NCBI RefSeq assembly: GCF_002095435.2
Contig: NZ_MJEJ02000022.1
Span: forward strand, 1-54,071
Length of the DNA: 54,071 nt
Source: Williamsia sp. 1138
Lineage (GTDB): Bacteria; Actinomycetota; Actinomycetes; Mycobacteriales; Mycobacteriaceae
Direction of reading: 5' to 3'
Under the pieces are notes generated by a model, which was not told the DNA's origin, did no database searches, and worked only from the letters and a program-made list of their open reading frames with translations. The first letter of the stretch is position 1. Every line of letters begins with the position of its first letter. Positions 42,510 through 51,476 of this stretch are shown piece after piece. A program made the position numbers and the translations under genes.

Positions 42510-43874
42510 TTATCTCCGGCGCCCAAAGGGTTTGACGCGGCTGAAGATCGGCTGCGCGTGCACACTGAGATCGAGAAGTCGAACCCAGTCCACTCGCGTC
42601 GGCGGCCGGTGAATTCCAGGTCGCTCGCGAGGAACCAGGACCCGTAGTGCGCCCGGTCTGATGGTGCATCGCACCGGGGTGGGGAACACGAGCGCTTCGC
42701 CGTCGACACCGACCGGGATCTCCTGCGCATCGGCCTCGATCACGACGGCGTCGACGGTGTCCTGGGTCAGCCCTCGTTGTCGTGTGCGGCGGAGTAGACC
42801 GAGGGCGTCTTTGGCGCTGTCGACCGAGATGGTGACCATTCCGAGGACGCCGCGGTCGATCCGCGGCCGACGTCCGAGTCCCGCGAGATCATGGGTCTCG
42901 TAAGGCCCGTTGCTGATCAGCACTGCCTGAGGATTGTCGATCGTCATATTTCCCGCTCGGACCCGCAACCCGGCGCCGCGGTGGTTGCCGATCAGGTCGG
43001 GCAGCATCCGCAGCATCGTGCCCCGTTTGTCATCGCGGTACTCAGGGCTCTGCACCACCTCGGCGTACGCACCGAATGACGCATTGTTCACGAATGTTCG
43101 GCCCCCGATCTCGCCGAGGTCGACGCGGATCTCCGTCCCGTCGACCAGGGCGTCGAGACACCTGGCCGGGTCGTCGAGGTCGAGTCCGAGATCGGCGGCG
43201 AAGTGATTGCGCGTGCCGGCACTGATCACCAAGTACGAGAGGTCGTGTTCGGCAGCGATGCCCGCCACGAGTGCCTGCGTCCCGTCCCCGCCCGCAACAC
43301 CGAGCAGATCGGCCCCACGCTCGACCGCGTCCCGGGTCAGGGCTGCGACGTCGACGAACCCGGGTCCGTCGAGAAGCGCGACCTCGGCTCCGAGGGCCTC
43401 GGCCTTTCTCCTCAGGTCGAACGTGCCGACCTTCCCCCCGCCCGAGCGGGGATTCATCACCAGGAACGCGTGCTCTGGACGTGAGGCTCCCCGCTCCGGC
43501 ATCGCTGGGCCGGCGTTGTCCCGCCGAATAGCTGAGCGGGCGCAGATTCCGGCGATCACCAGCAATACGATCGAGGTCACCACCACCCACAGCAGACTCG
43601 CGCGAATGAGCAAGCCCAGAAACACAAGTGGGGCGATGACCAGTGCCGCCAGCGAGACCCAGCGCACGACTCCGCGGGAAGACAGGAACCAGAACAGGCC
43701 GACGACCGCGATCAGAATCGTGCCCACTGCAGCGAGCAGCAAGGTCAGCGTGTGCAGCCCTGCGAACACCACGAGGACTGCCGCTGTCGCCAGTACGGCA
43801 AGAAACGACGCCCGTGCCAACCAACGGGCGGCGGCGGGCGACGCGGGATCCGGGCTGCCACGATGGCTGTCCAT
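42510..43874 (-). CDS. Diacylglycerol kinase family lipid kinase, paralogue
   Basis: The 454-residue paralogue of the 35110 gene has four membrane segments (about 15-120) and the same catalytic motifs: FLVMNPRSGGGKVGTF, GVAGGDGTQALVAG, SAGTRNHFAADLGLD and FVNNASFGAYAE. The C-terminal GVDGEALVFPTPVRCTI is also shared. The chosen ATG at 43874 begins the conserved order; a longer reading frame upstream lacks similarity. It follows the amphi-Trp gene by 26 bases on the same strand, so they may be one operon. Confidence 0.87.
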   Translation of the reverse strand: MDSHRGSPDPASPAAARWLARASFLAVLATAAVLVVFAGLHTLTLLLAAVGTILIAVVGLFWFLSSRGVVRWVSLAALVIAPLVFLGLLIRASLLWVVVTSIVLLVIAGICARSAIRRDNAGPAMPERGASRPEHAFLVMNPRSGGGKVGTFDLRRKAEALGAEVALLDGPGFVDVAALTRDAVERGADLLGVAGGDGTQALVAGIAAEHDLSYLVISAGTRNHFAADLGLDLDDPARCLDALVDGTEIRVDLGEIGGRTFVNNASFGAYAEVVQSPEYRDDKRGTMLRMLPDLIGNHRGAGLRVRAGNMTIDNPQAVLISNGPYETHDLAGLGRRPRIDRGVLGMVTISVDSAKDALGLLRRTRQRGLTQDTVDAVVIEADAQEIPVGVDGEALVFPTPVRCTIRPGALRVLVPRERPGIHRPPTRVDWVRLLDLSVHAQPIFSRVKPFGRRR

Positions 43875-43900
43875 CCGACGACGATGCCGGGGGCGGCGTA

Positions 43901-44221
43901 CTACTTGGCGGCCGCTTTGCGTGGCCGAGCCCGCTTGGTCGCCTTGGCCGGTGCGGCCGCGGCCGGTTCGGGTGCTGCCTTGGCGGTCGTTGTAGCAGCA
44001 TCGCGCCATTTGATCTCGATCTCGATCTCCGTCTCATCCCCGTCGACCTCGATCTCGAGCTCGAACTGGACTCGGTCGGCGACTTCGACCGTGATCGACT
44101 CACCGCCGGCGCCCAGGTCCACCTCGGAACCGCCGGCAAGGGCTTTACCGAGGGAGATGAGCCTTTCGGACACCTGCTTACGGGTCAGCTCTGTGGTCTT
44201 CTTGATCTCCAGCTTCGGCAT
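43901..44221 (-). CDS. Amphi-Trp domain protein with basic Ala/Pro/Lys tail
   Basis: The 106-residue protein has an amphi-Trp-type domain (about 1-75; KTTELTRKQVSERLISLGKAL and EIEVDGDETEIEIEIKWRD) and a low-complexity tail rich in Ala, Pro, Lys and Arg (about 76-106), like a histone-H1 or HU-type extension, which could bind nucleic acid or membranes. No catalytic function is known. ATG at 44221 follows AGGAG by 7 bases. Confidence 0.8.
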   Translation of the reverse strand: MPKLEIKKTTELTRKQVSERLISLGKALAGGSEVDLGAGGESITVEVADRVQFELEIEVDGDETEIEIEIKWRDAATTTAKAAPEPAAAAPAKATKRARPRKAAAK

Positions 44222-44451
44222 GTCGGGCTCCTGGCTTCTCGTCGATGTACAGATCGGATTGGTGTGAATCATTTTCGGGCTCGCCGGCTTCGGGAGATCC
44301 GGGCCGACGATCGCGATCATGGTCAGTGGAGCTTCGCCGGCGACGAATACCCTCGGCGACAACAGCTGCGCCGTCCGCGGTCGAGCGCTGCCTGATGACA
44401 GGGTGCCCGATCACCGCACGTCTCGTGGCTCTTCCGTTGCGCATCGTCACG

Positions 44452-44895
44452 TCAGTCCGCCATGGGGTGGTCGGCTTCGAGTGTCGCGACGATCGCTCGG
44501 GAGGGGATGCGCCCCTGCGCGACAATCTGCGCCGAGACCTGACGTGCAGACGCCGAAAGCGAGGCGACTCCGATGTTCTCCCAGACGATCACCGCGGCGG
44601 TGGCGTCTGAGCGGATCGCCCTGGCCAGGTTGTCGATGTCGTCGGCCGCCAGGATCTCGGCGAGTGTCCCTGTGAGCGAACGTAACTCGGAGGCTTTTCC
44701 GAGGTCTTCGATTTCGGTCACCGCGATGTCGCCGGTGGCCGACTTCTCGACGATGAGCAGATCGAGCACCCGGATGATGCCGCGGTCGACCAGGTCGAGT
44801 AGTGATCGCGTCATGGCGGCGGGAACGTGGTGTTCTCCGTCCACGAACTCGACGATCACGTAGTCGACCGGACCCAAGTCGGAGTAGTCGATCAA
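44452..44895 (-). CDS. DUF6325 family protein
   Basis: The 147-residue protein begins (TTG) LIDYSDLGPVDYVIVEF and carries the family core FVDGEHHVPAAMTRSLLDLVDRGIIRVLDL. It matches the actinobacterial DUF6325 family, related to stress-linked short proteins; there is no known function. TTG at 44895 follows a strong GGAGGT at 5 bases and is preferred over ATG 44946, which would add cysteine-rich unconserved residues. The 230 bases between this gene and the amphi-Trp gene hold no convincing gene. Confidence 0.78.
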   Translation of the reverse strand: MIDYSDLGPVDYVIVEFVDGEHHVPAAMTRSLLDLVDRGIIRVLDLLIVEKSATGDIAVTEIEDLGKASELRSLTGTLAEILAADDIDNLARAIRSDATAAVIVWENIGVASLSASARQVSAQIVAQGRIPSRAIVATLEADHPMAD

Positions 44896-45100
44896 ACCGG
44901 ACCTCCATGAGCAGACATGCACGTCGGTGTTGTGACCTGCGCACACGCCCGACGATGAGTGACGTCAGTTTCCCAATTGTTGTCGGGTTCTGTCGTCATC
45001 CGTAGGGAATGAGATGTGCGCGCGAATAAGACGACTTATCATCATGCACAGGTGTTCCACGGGCGGGGCCAGGAACAATACCGAAAGAGGTGGTCAAGAC

Positions 45101-47758
45101 ATGGCCGACCAGTACACTGCTGCATTTCGTCTACGGACGTCCCGATCGGATTCTCCACCAGGTTTCGTCGAGCGTCAGCGATTGAACTCGATGTTTAACC
45201 GTGGCGCGCGCAAAGCCGTCACCATCGTCTGCGCCGGACCCGGTTACGGTAAGACCCTCGCGGTCTCGGCCTGGGTCGGGCGCGGTGATCCTCCCGGGGC
45301 CGTTGCCTGGCTGACCGCGGACACCAGATATGACGTGCAGGGCCTGTGGGCGGACTTGTTGGATGCCTTGCGGATTTCCGGGGTTGTGCCGCAATCGAGT
45401 GTGCTCGCAACCTTGACCCCGGGAGTGCAGTTCGGCGAACCCGAACTGGACCGGATCGTCGAAGGGTTGATGCATCTACCGACGCCGATCGTCGTGGTGC
45501 TGGACGACTTCCACCACATCACCGATCCCGCCGCGCTGGACAGCATCAATCGCGTCGCCGAGTACCGCATTCCGCAATTGCGCCTGGTGTTGGTCTCCCG
45601 CACCGAGCCCGACCTGCGGCTGTCCAGACTCCGCCTCGTCGATGATGTCGCCGACATCGACGGCAACGACCTGACGTATACGGCTGCGGAAACCCGCGAG
45701 GTGTGCGCCCGGAGTGGGGTGACGCTCGGCGACGGCACACTCACTGAACTCCACAGTCGTACCCAGGGTTGGCCGGCCGGACTTCGCCTGGCGATGATCA
45801 GCGTCGACGAGGCTGCCGGAGCGGTCCCGGTCCTAGAGCACTTCAGCGGCAACAATCGAAGGGTCGCCGAATACCTGCTGGAGGAGATACTCGACCGGCT
45901 GTCTCCGAGCGACCGCTTGTTCCTTCTCGCCACCAGTGTTGTCGATCAGATGACCGCAGAATTGGCGCGAGCTCTGTCCGGTCGCGTGGACAGCAAACAC
46001 GTACTCGAGGACCTGGTGGCACGTAACGCGCTGACGGTGCGACTGTCGGACCGCCCGCACTGGTTTCGTTATCACCCGCTACTCCGAGAGTTGTTGCAGG
46101 ACAGACTCTCTGCGGAGAATCCGGACAGTGTCGCGGAATTGAACCGCCGGGCCGCGGACTGGTACTTCGGTAGGAACGAGCCGATCGATGCGTTGCGCCA
46201 CTATGCGTACGCCCGTGATTGGGCAACTGTGGCAATGGTTCTCGGACAGGTCGCCCTTCCGCTGATCTTGACGCCGCAGGCCACCGCTCTGGTGTCGGCG
46301 TTGTCCACCGTGTACGACGACGTGGCCCGGTTGCCGACCGCCGAGACCTTGATCGTCGCGCTGGTGTGCGACTATCAGCGACACGACTTCGAGTCGATGC
46401 AACGAAATGCCGACGACGCTGCGTTGCTGCTGAGTGGGACAGACGATCCGTTGGCCGACGTGTACCGGATCATCATAGCCATCGCGCACACCGTTCATGC
46501 GAGGGCGACCTCGCCGTCACGGTTGGTGGCAACCGCGGATGGGTTGCTCGAACTACTCGATCGCGTTCCCCGGCGGGAGGTTCCGGCGTCCGCTGCCTAC
46601 ACCCTCGTCGCCATCAACAACCGCGCGACCGGACTCGTGCACGAAGGCCTCCTCGACCGGGCACAGATCAGTCTGTCTGCGGTGCGCACCCAGGGCGGGC
46701 ATCTCGGTATAGGTTTGACGGTGCTCTCGGCCGCGTCCTATCTGTCGCTCGTCGAGTTCCTGCTGGGTGATCTCGATCAGGCCGAGATCGAGTCGACGGC
46801 TTCGCTGGCGACGGCGGAGACGCGGGGATGGGCGCGTGAGCCCCAGTTGCTTGCCGCCTACGCTGCCGCGGCACTGGTTTACCTCGAACGAGCTGATTTC
46901 GAGAAAGCCGAGCGGTATATCGACACGGGCCTGGCGGCCAGTACTACGGGGTCGGACATCGGGTGCAGGCTGCTCCTGCACGTGGCGGCAGTCGGCGTCG
47001 CCGTTGCCCGTCGGGAGCTGTCGCCGGCACGGACGGCACTGCATCGTCTCGACCTGTTGGCGGCATCGGTTGTCCTGCCCGCCTTGTTGGTTGCGTGGTC
47101 GCGCGCTTGCCGCGCGGAGGTGGCGATGGTTGCGGGGGAACCCCAGGTTGCGCTCGAGGTGATCGGCGACCCCGGCGATGGTGTGGACTACGCGTCGAGC
47201 CTGATGCGCATCACCCGCGCCAAAGCGCTTCTCGAACTCGCCAGGCCCGCCGCTGCTCTCGAGGAGCTTCGTCCGGCAGACCGGTTCGCCGGGTTCAAGA
47301 CACTGGCCGCGGAGGGTGCGCTGCTGGAGGCGGCTGCGCATGGCCACCTTCGGCGCGACAACACGGCCGTCGAACGGGTCGGCGCCGCAGTGGCGTTGGC
47401 CGCGCCGGTCGGCTTGCGGCGACCGTTCCTGCTGGCGGACGCGCAGATACCGATTCAGCTGAACCGGTATATCCGCCTCAGCGGCGACCGCAGTTCATTC
47501 GTCACCGAACTCGCGGATACCTTCGGCGTCGTCACCGAACAGACGACGCCGCCCGCCACTGTCCTGCAAGACCTCACCGAACGCGAACTAGCAGTGCTGA
47601 AGTATTTGCCGACCATGCTGAAATCGTCCGAGATCGCCGCTGATCTGTTCGTGTCGGTCAACACCGTCAAGACTCACCAGCGCTCGATCTATCGAAAGCT
47701 GGGCGTGTCCAACCGCCGCGAGGCGGTCGAGTCGGCGCGCTATTGGGAGATGCTGTAG
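45101..47758 (+). CDS. LuxR family STAND ATPase regulator (LAL/MalT type)
   Basis: The 885-residue regulator has an ATPase part with Walker A in CAGPGYGKTLAVSAW (about 46-60) and a Walker B-like VVVVLDDFHHI, a long helical repeat region (about 350-800) resembling TPR-type sensor arms, and a C-terminal LuxR HTH (ELAVLKYLPTMLKSSEIAADLF then VNTVKTHQRSIYRKLGVSNR). Such MalT-like activators oligomerise on ligand binding. The ATG at 45101 follows AAAGAGGTGG. It ends 7 bases from the stop of the convergent DUF2252 gene. The target genes are unknown. Confidence 0.92.
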   Translation: MADQYTAAFRLRTSRSDSPPGFVERQRLNSMFNRGARKAVTIVCAGPGYGKTLAVSAWVGRGDPPGAVAWLTADTRYDVQGLWADLLDALRISGVVPQSSVLATLTPGVQFGEPELDRIVEGLMHLPTPIVVVLDDFHHITDPAALDSINRVAEYRIPQLRLVLVSRTEPDLRLSRLRLVDDVADIDGNDLTYTAAETREVCARSGVTLGDGTLTELHSRTQGWPAGLRLAMISVDEAAGAVPVLEHFSGNNRRVAEYLLEEILDRLSPSDRLFLLATSVVDQMTAELARALSGRVDSKHVLEDLVARNALTVRLSDRPHWFRYHPLLRELLQDRLSAENPDSVAELNRRAADWYFGRNEPIDALRHYAYARDWATVAMVLGQVALPLILTPQATALVSALSTVYDDVARLPTAETLIVALVCDYQRHDFESMQRNADDAALLLSGTDDPLADVYRIIIAIAHTVHARATSPSRLVATADGLLELLDRVPRREVPASAAYTLVAINNRATGLVHEGLLDRAQISLSAVRTQGGHLGIGLTVLSAASYLSLVEFLLGDLDQAEIESTASLATAETRGWAREPQLLAAYAAAALVYLERADFEKAERYIDTGLAASTTGSDIGCRLLLHVAAVGVAVARRELSPARTALHRLDLLAASVVLPALLVAWSRACRAEVAMVAGEPQVALEVIGDPGDGVDYASSLMRITRAKALLELARPAAALEELRPADRFAGFKTLAAEGALLEAAAHGHLRRDNTAVERVGAAVALAAPVGLRRPFLLADAQIPIQLNRYIRLSGDRSSFVTELADTFGVVTEQTTPPATVLQDLTERELAVLKYLPTMLKSSEIAADLFVSVNTVKTHQRSIYRKLGVSNRREAVESARYWEML

Positions 47759-47765
47759 AACGAGC

Positions 47766-49178
47766 TCAGGGGATGTCGGGCCAGCCTTGTTCTGATGGGA
47801 TATCGCCGTCGGCAACGGCTTTCGCCAACTGCGCATGGTCGGCGGCGTTCTGGTCGGCATAGGCGCTCGAGAAGTCGACGAGGGCGTCCTCCACCTTGTC
47901 GCTGTTCCCGAGATAGTCGGCGATCGCTGCAGAGTCACCACTTCGGGCATGCGCCCGTGCCAGCACATGTCCGCACGCAGCGGCGAACCGAGGTAGCACC
48001 GGAGCCACCCCTTCGCCTTTCGGGATCACCTTGCCGTCGCGGAATTGACGGACATAGAAGTCCAGATCCAGATCCAACTCCTGCCACTCGAACGACGTCC
48101 AGCCCACGAACATGTCGGTGGCGCTCTGGATGAGGTGCTGTCCGTGCACAACTCGGGCACCGTGGTTGTCGTATTTGCTCCTGCCGAGAAACTGTTCGTA
48201 CACAGAGGGTCCGGCTTGTTTGACCTGCAGGAACAGGGGGTCGCCTGTACGACGTTCCTCGAGCAACGTCAGGAATACCCTCATGCCGACACTGCCCACG
48301 CCGACGACCTGGCGTACGGCGTCCACTGCGTCGTACCGGCTGAGGAGATTCTCCAGGTGGTCGGGTACCGACTCGTGGTACTTCGAGAGGACGACACGCA
48401 AGATCTGTTCGGCGGCATCGCCGAGTCGGTGGGTCCGGTACGGCGGATCCTCGGTGATCTGTCGCTTTCCCTCGACAGTGGTGAGCAGCTTTTTCGACAC
48501 ACCCCGACTGGTCCGCTTCTTGGCGCGGCTCTCGATGAGGGCGTCCAGCTTCTCTTCGTTTTCTTTCTTGGCGTACTTCACCAGTTGCTCGATGTCGATC
48601 TGGTCGTACCAGACGTCGATCTGCGGCATCTCCGCATACGTTCTCATGTGCTTGCGGTAGTTGCGGTAACCCGCCCGAACCGCATCCTGCGCGGCCGATT
48701 CCGAGATCCCGTTGTCGCGAGCGAGCACGACCAAGCTCGCGAGGAAACGTTTGAGGTCCCATTCGAACGGGCCGGGCAAGGTTTCGTCGAAGTCGCGAAG
48801 GTCGAAGATGAGGTTGCGCTCGGGCGACGTCCACATCCCGTAGTTCAGTACGTGTGCGTCGCCGCACATCTGCACCATGATGCCGGTGTGCGGGGTGGAA
48901 GCCAGATCGGCAGCCATCACCGCGGCGGCGCCGCGGTAATAGGTCCAGGGGGAGTGACTCATCCGACCGTGGCGGATGGGCAACAGGTCGGGGGCGCGGA
49001 TGTCGCTCTGCGCGAGAATCGTCTGCAGTGCGTCGTGGCCACGTTTTTCTGGATTCCAACGTCCGAGCTCGCGGCGTGGGACCACTTTTCGTGACTGCCG
49101 ACCCGGGTCCGGGTGTTCGGGCAACGGTGCGTCGATGAACTCTTGGTCCTGCGTCGGCCGCGCGTCGAGATCGGTCAC
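47766..49178 (-). CDS. DUF2252 family protein
   Basis: The 470-residue protein matches the DUF2252 family, whose fold is related to aminoglycoside phosphotransferase-like kinases. Family landmarks are MSHSPWTYYRGAAAVMA, VQMCGDAHVLNYGMW, FDLRDFDETLPGPFEWDLKR and VVGVGSVGMRVFLTLLE. No reaction has been shown for it as far as I know. GTG at 49178 has AAAGGAG 5 bases upstream; earlier in-frame starts lack a site. It is convergent with the LuxR gene. Confidence 0.88.
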   Translation of the reverse strand: MTDLDARPTQDQEFIDAPLPEHPDPGRQSRKVVPRRELGRWNPEKRGHDALQTILAQSDIRAPDLLPIRHGRMSHSPWTYYRGAAAVMAADLASTPHTGIMVQMCGDAHVLNYGMWTSPERNLIFDLRDFDETLPGPFEWDLKRFLASLVVLARDNGISESAAQDAVRAGYRNYRKHMRTYAEMPQIDVWYDQIDIEQLVKYAKKENEEKLDALIESRAKKRTSRGVSKKLLTTVEGKRQITEDPPYRTHRLGDAAEQILRVVLSKYHESVPDHLENLLSRYDAVDAVRQVVGVGSVGMRVFLTLLEERRTGDPLFLQVKQAGPSVYEQFLGRSKYDNHGARVVHGQHLIQSATDMFVGWTSFEWQELDLDLDFYVRQFRDGKVIPKGEGVAPVLPRFAAACGHVLARAHARSGDSAAIADYLGNSDKVEDALVDFSSAYADQNAADHAQLAKAVADGDIPSEQGWPDIP

Positions 49179-49265
49179 CGGCACTCCTTTGTCGTGGTCC
49201 GCTCTAAGCATTCTCCTCGACGAGGTTCCGAGCTTCATCCGATCTGGGTGAACCGGGTGCGCTAT

Positions 49266-50165
49266 TTACGCCTGGTCGTTCGAGGCGGTGCGCTCGGTGG
49301 GCAGGACGTCGTGGCTCGCCGCCCAGGACGCCAGCAGCTTGAGCGCATCGGCGGTGGGTGTCCCGGCGGCTGCGGTGTAGATGTTGAGCTTGAGGCCTGG
49401 CTCGGAAGGCAACTCCATGGCTTCGAAGTCGAGGTCGAGTTGTCCGACCGCCGGGTGGTGCAGCCTCTTCCGGCCGCTGCGGTGGAACCGCACGTCCTGC
49501 GATGCCCAGCGTTGGCGAAACGCCTCGCTCTGGGTGGACAGTTCGCCGACCAGTTCGATGAGTGCCTTGTCGTGTGGATTGAGGCCCGCCTCGAGACGGA
49601 GCATCGCGGCGGCGTCGCGAGCGATCTGGTCGTAGTCGACGAAGAAGGCCTCAGCTTCTTCGGGGTGTAGGTAGACGAAGCGGGTGGTGTTCGCCGGACG
49701 GCGCGGATCGGCCAGGACGGGGGAGTACAGCGCGCGGGCGAGGTCGTTCATCGCGATGATGTCGTGCCGGCCGTTGCGGATCCAGGCAGGGGCGTCGGTG
49801 ATGGCGTCGAGGACCTGCTGGATCGCCGGGCGGACGGTGGACTGCGGTGCTCGCTTGCGCCGCCGCGCTCCGGTCTCGGACTGGCGGGCCAGGGTGAAGA
49901 GGTGATCGCGCTCGGCCTCGTCGAGTTTGAGCGCACCGGCGAGGGCGTCGAGCACGCTGTCGGACGCACCCGACAGGCTGCCTCGTTCCATTCGGATGTA
50001 GTAGTCGACGGAGACACCAGCCAGCATGGCGACCTCCTCCCGCCGCAGCCCCTTGACCCTGCGATTGCCGCCGTACGCAGGCAGACCCGATTCTTCGGGG
50101 GTGATGCGTGCCCGACGGGAGCTGAGGAACTCGCGGATCTCGGTGCGTAGGTCGGTCGTGCCCAT
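49266..50165 (-). CDS. XRE helix-turn-helix regulator with MmyB/MLTR ligand domain
   Basis: The 299-residue regulator has an N-terminal HTH_31-type domain (RRVKGLRREEVAMLAGVSVDYYIRMERG, about 33-62) and a C-terminal MLTR/MmyB-like ligand-binding domain (about 110-285, PAWIRNGRHDIIAMNDLARALYSPV). Related proteins act as repressors or activators of the oxidoreductase gene beside them. ATG at 50165 is divergent from the zinc alcohol dehydrogenase gene by 100 bases, where a 31-bp element shared with the aldo/keto reductase promoter lies. It probably controls both and itself. Confidence 0.88.
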   Translation of the reverse strand: MGTTDLRTEIREFLSSRRARITPEESGLPAYGGNRRVKGLRREEVAMLAGVSVDYYIRMERGSLSGASDSVLDALAGALKLDEAERDHLFTLARQSETGARRRKRAPQSTVRPAIQQVLDAITDAPAWIRNGRHDIIAMNDLARALYSPVLADPRRPANTTRFVYLHPEEAEAFFVDYDQIARDAAAMLRLEAGLNPHDKALIELVGELSTQSEAFRQRWASQDVRFHRSGRKRLHHPAVGQLDLDFEAMELPSEPGLKLNIYTAAAGTPTADALKLLASWAASHDVLPTERTASNDQA

Positions 50166-50204
50166 GGACCCACGGTAGGCCGCAGAATCGGCTCGGGGGA
50201 GGCA

Positions 50205-50235
50205 CTGGCAGTACCTGGACCGACAGTGACTCCCC
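50205..50235. promoter_or_regulatory. Shared 31-bp element, copy 1 (ADH promoter)
   Basis: This copy matches 51411-51441 at 24 of 31 positions without gaps; the common skeleton is CTGnCAGTACC, then GACCG, then GACTCCC. It lies 31 bases before the dehydrogenase start and about 40 bases upstream of the divergent regulator start. It is a candidate operator and/or promoter for the XRE regulator's regulon. Confidence 0.65.
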
Positions 50236-50265
50236 AGCCGTCCGGATCGGACGTCAACTGGACGT

Positions 50266-51315
50266 ATGCGAGCAACCTATATGTACGGCGCGGGCGATGT
50301 CCGCGTCATCGACGTCCCTGACCCATCCATCCAGCAGGCCACCGACGCAGTGGTCCGAGTGAACCGGGCCTGCGTGTGCGGCAGTGATCTACATCCGTAC
50401 CACTCGATGCCGTCCGACCCGGCGGGCGCGCCGATGGGCCACGAGTTCATCGGAGTCGTCGAAGCGGTCGGCGCCGACGTCACCACCCTCAGCGTGGGCG
50501 ACTTCGTGATTGCGCCGTTCGCGGTGTCGTGCGGCGTCTGCGAGTTCTGTCTGGCCGGCCTGCAGACCTCGTGCGTGCGCGGCGGGTTCTGGAGCGACGC
50601 TGCGCTCGGAACCGCCGGCGCTCAGGCCGAGGCGGTTCGAGTTCCACTGGCCGACGGCACGCTGGTCAAGGTCGACGGGGGTGAGGGCCTCGACGATGCC
50701 ATGCATCTGTCGCTGCTCACCCTGTCCGACGTCTACGGCACCGGCTGGCACGCCGCCGTCCGAGGGGGTGTCACCGCAGGCAGTACCGTCACCGTGATCG
50801 GCGACGGCGCCGTAGGCCTGCTCGCGGTGCTCTCGGCGAAACAGCGTGGAGCCGAGCGGATCATCTTGATGGGACGGCACGCCGCCCGTACCGACCTCGG
50901 CAGGGACTTCGGTGCCACCGACGTCGTCGCCGAACGCGGCGAAGAAGGCATTGCCAAGGTTCGCGAACTCACCGGTGGACATGGCAGCCAGATCGTCCTC
51001 GAAGCTGTGGGTCATCGTCCGGCGTATGACCAGGCGCTCGGCGTCATCCGGCCCGGTGGCGTGATCAGCCGGGTCGGCGTCCCGCAGTACGACGACGCAC
51101 CCGTCGGGTTCGGCAGCCTGTTCGGCCCGAACATCACCCTCACCGGCGGCCCCGCCCCCGTCCGTGCGTATATCGAGCAGCTGCTCCCGGCAGTGCTCGA
51201 CGGAACCGTGAACCCCGGGCGGGTCTTCGACCGCACCGTCGACCTCGAGGACACCCCGAAGGGCTACGCCACCATGGACTCCCGCGAGACGCTCAAGGTC
51301 GCTGTCCGGCCATGA
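50266..51315 (+). CDS. Zinc-dependent alcohol dehydrogenase (MDR family)
   Basis: The 349-residue enzyme has the catalytic-zinc residues in CVCGSD (Cys38 type) and GHEF (His-Glu), the structural-zinc cysteines CGVCEFCLAGLQTSC, and the cofactor fold VTVIGDGAVGLLAVLSAK. It should oxidise an alcohol or reduce an aldehyde with NAD(P). ATG at 50266 follows a weak GGA site. It is divergent from the XRE regulator and is followed by the aldo/keto reductase and cupin genes on the same strand. Confidence 0.93.
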   Translation: MRATYMYGAGDVRVIDVPDPSIQQATDAVVRVNRACVCGSDLHPYHSMPSDPAGAPMGHEFIGVVEAVGADVTTLSVGDFVIAPFAVSCGVCEFCLAGLQTSCVRGGFWSDAALGTAGAQAEAVRVPLADGTLVKVDGGEGLDDAMHLSLLTLSDVYGTGWHAAVRGGVTAGSTVTVIGDGAVGLLAVLSAKQRGAERIILMGRHAARTDLGRDFGATDVVAERGEEGIAKVRELTGGHGSQIVLEAVGHRPAYDQALGVIRPGGVISRVGVPQYDDAPVGFGSLFGPNITLTGGPAPVRAYIEQLLPAVLDGTVNPGRVFDRTVDLEDTPKGYATMDSRETLKVAVRP

Positions 51316-51476
51316 GCATCGGCCCCGCCAGCAGCATCATGCATGCGCTGGCATTGATCGTGATCCTCGGCGTGATAGTTCCAGCCGGAAGCAGCAGTTC
51401 GAAGGGGGTTCTGCCAGTACCCCGACCGTCAAGGACTCCCACGCGGCCGATGTCGCGCCTAGCGTGGAAGTCATGA
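51312..51476 (+). CDS. Possible small ORF after the alcohol dehydrogenase
   Basis: A 54-codon frame starts with ATG overlapping the dehydrogenase stop (ATGA at 51312-51315). The first half (SIMHALALIVILGVIVP) could be one membrane span; the second half is basic and proline-rich. The same stretch contains the shared promoter element of the next gene, so the frame may be accidental. No family recognised. Confidence 0.2.
   Translation: MSIGPASSIMHALALIVILGVIVPAGSSSSKGVLPVPRPSRTPTRPMSRLAWKS
51411..51441. promoter_or_regulatory. Shared 31-bp element, copy 2 (AKR promoter)
   Basis: This is the second copy of the element at 50205-50235, with 24 of 31 positions the same. It ends 32 bases before the aldo/keto reductase start, almost the same spacing as in copy 1. 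Equal position before two oxidoreductase genes supports common control. Confidence 0.65.
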
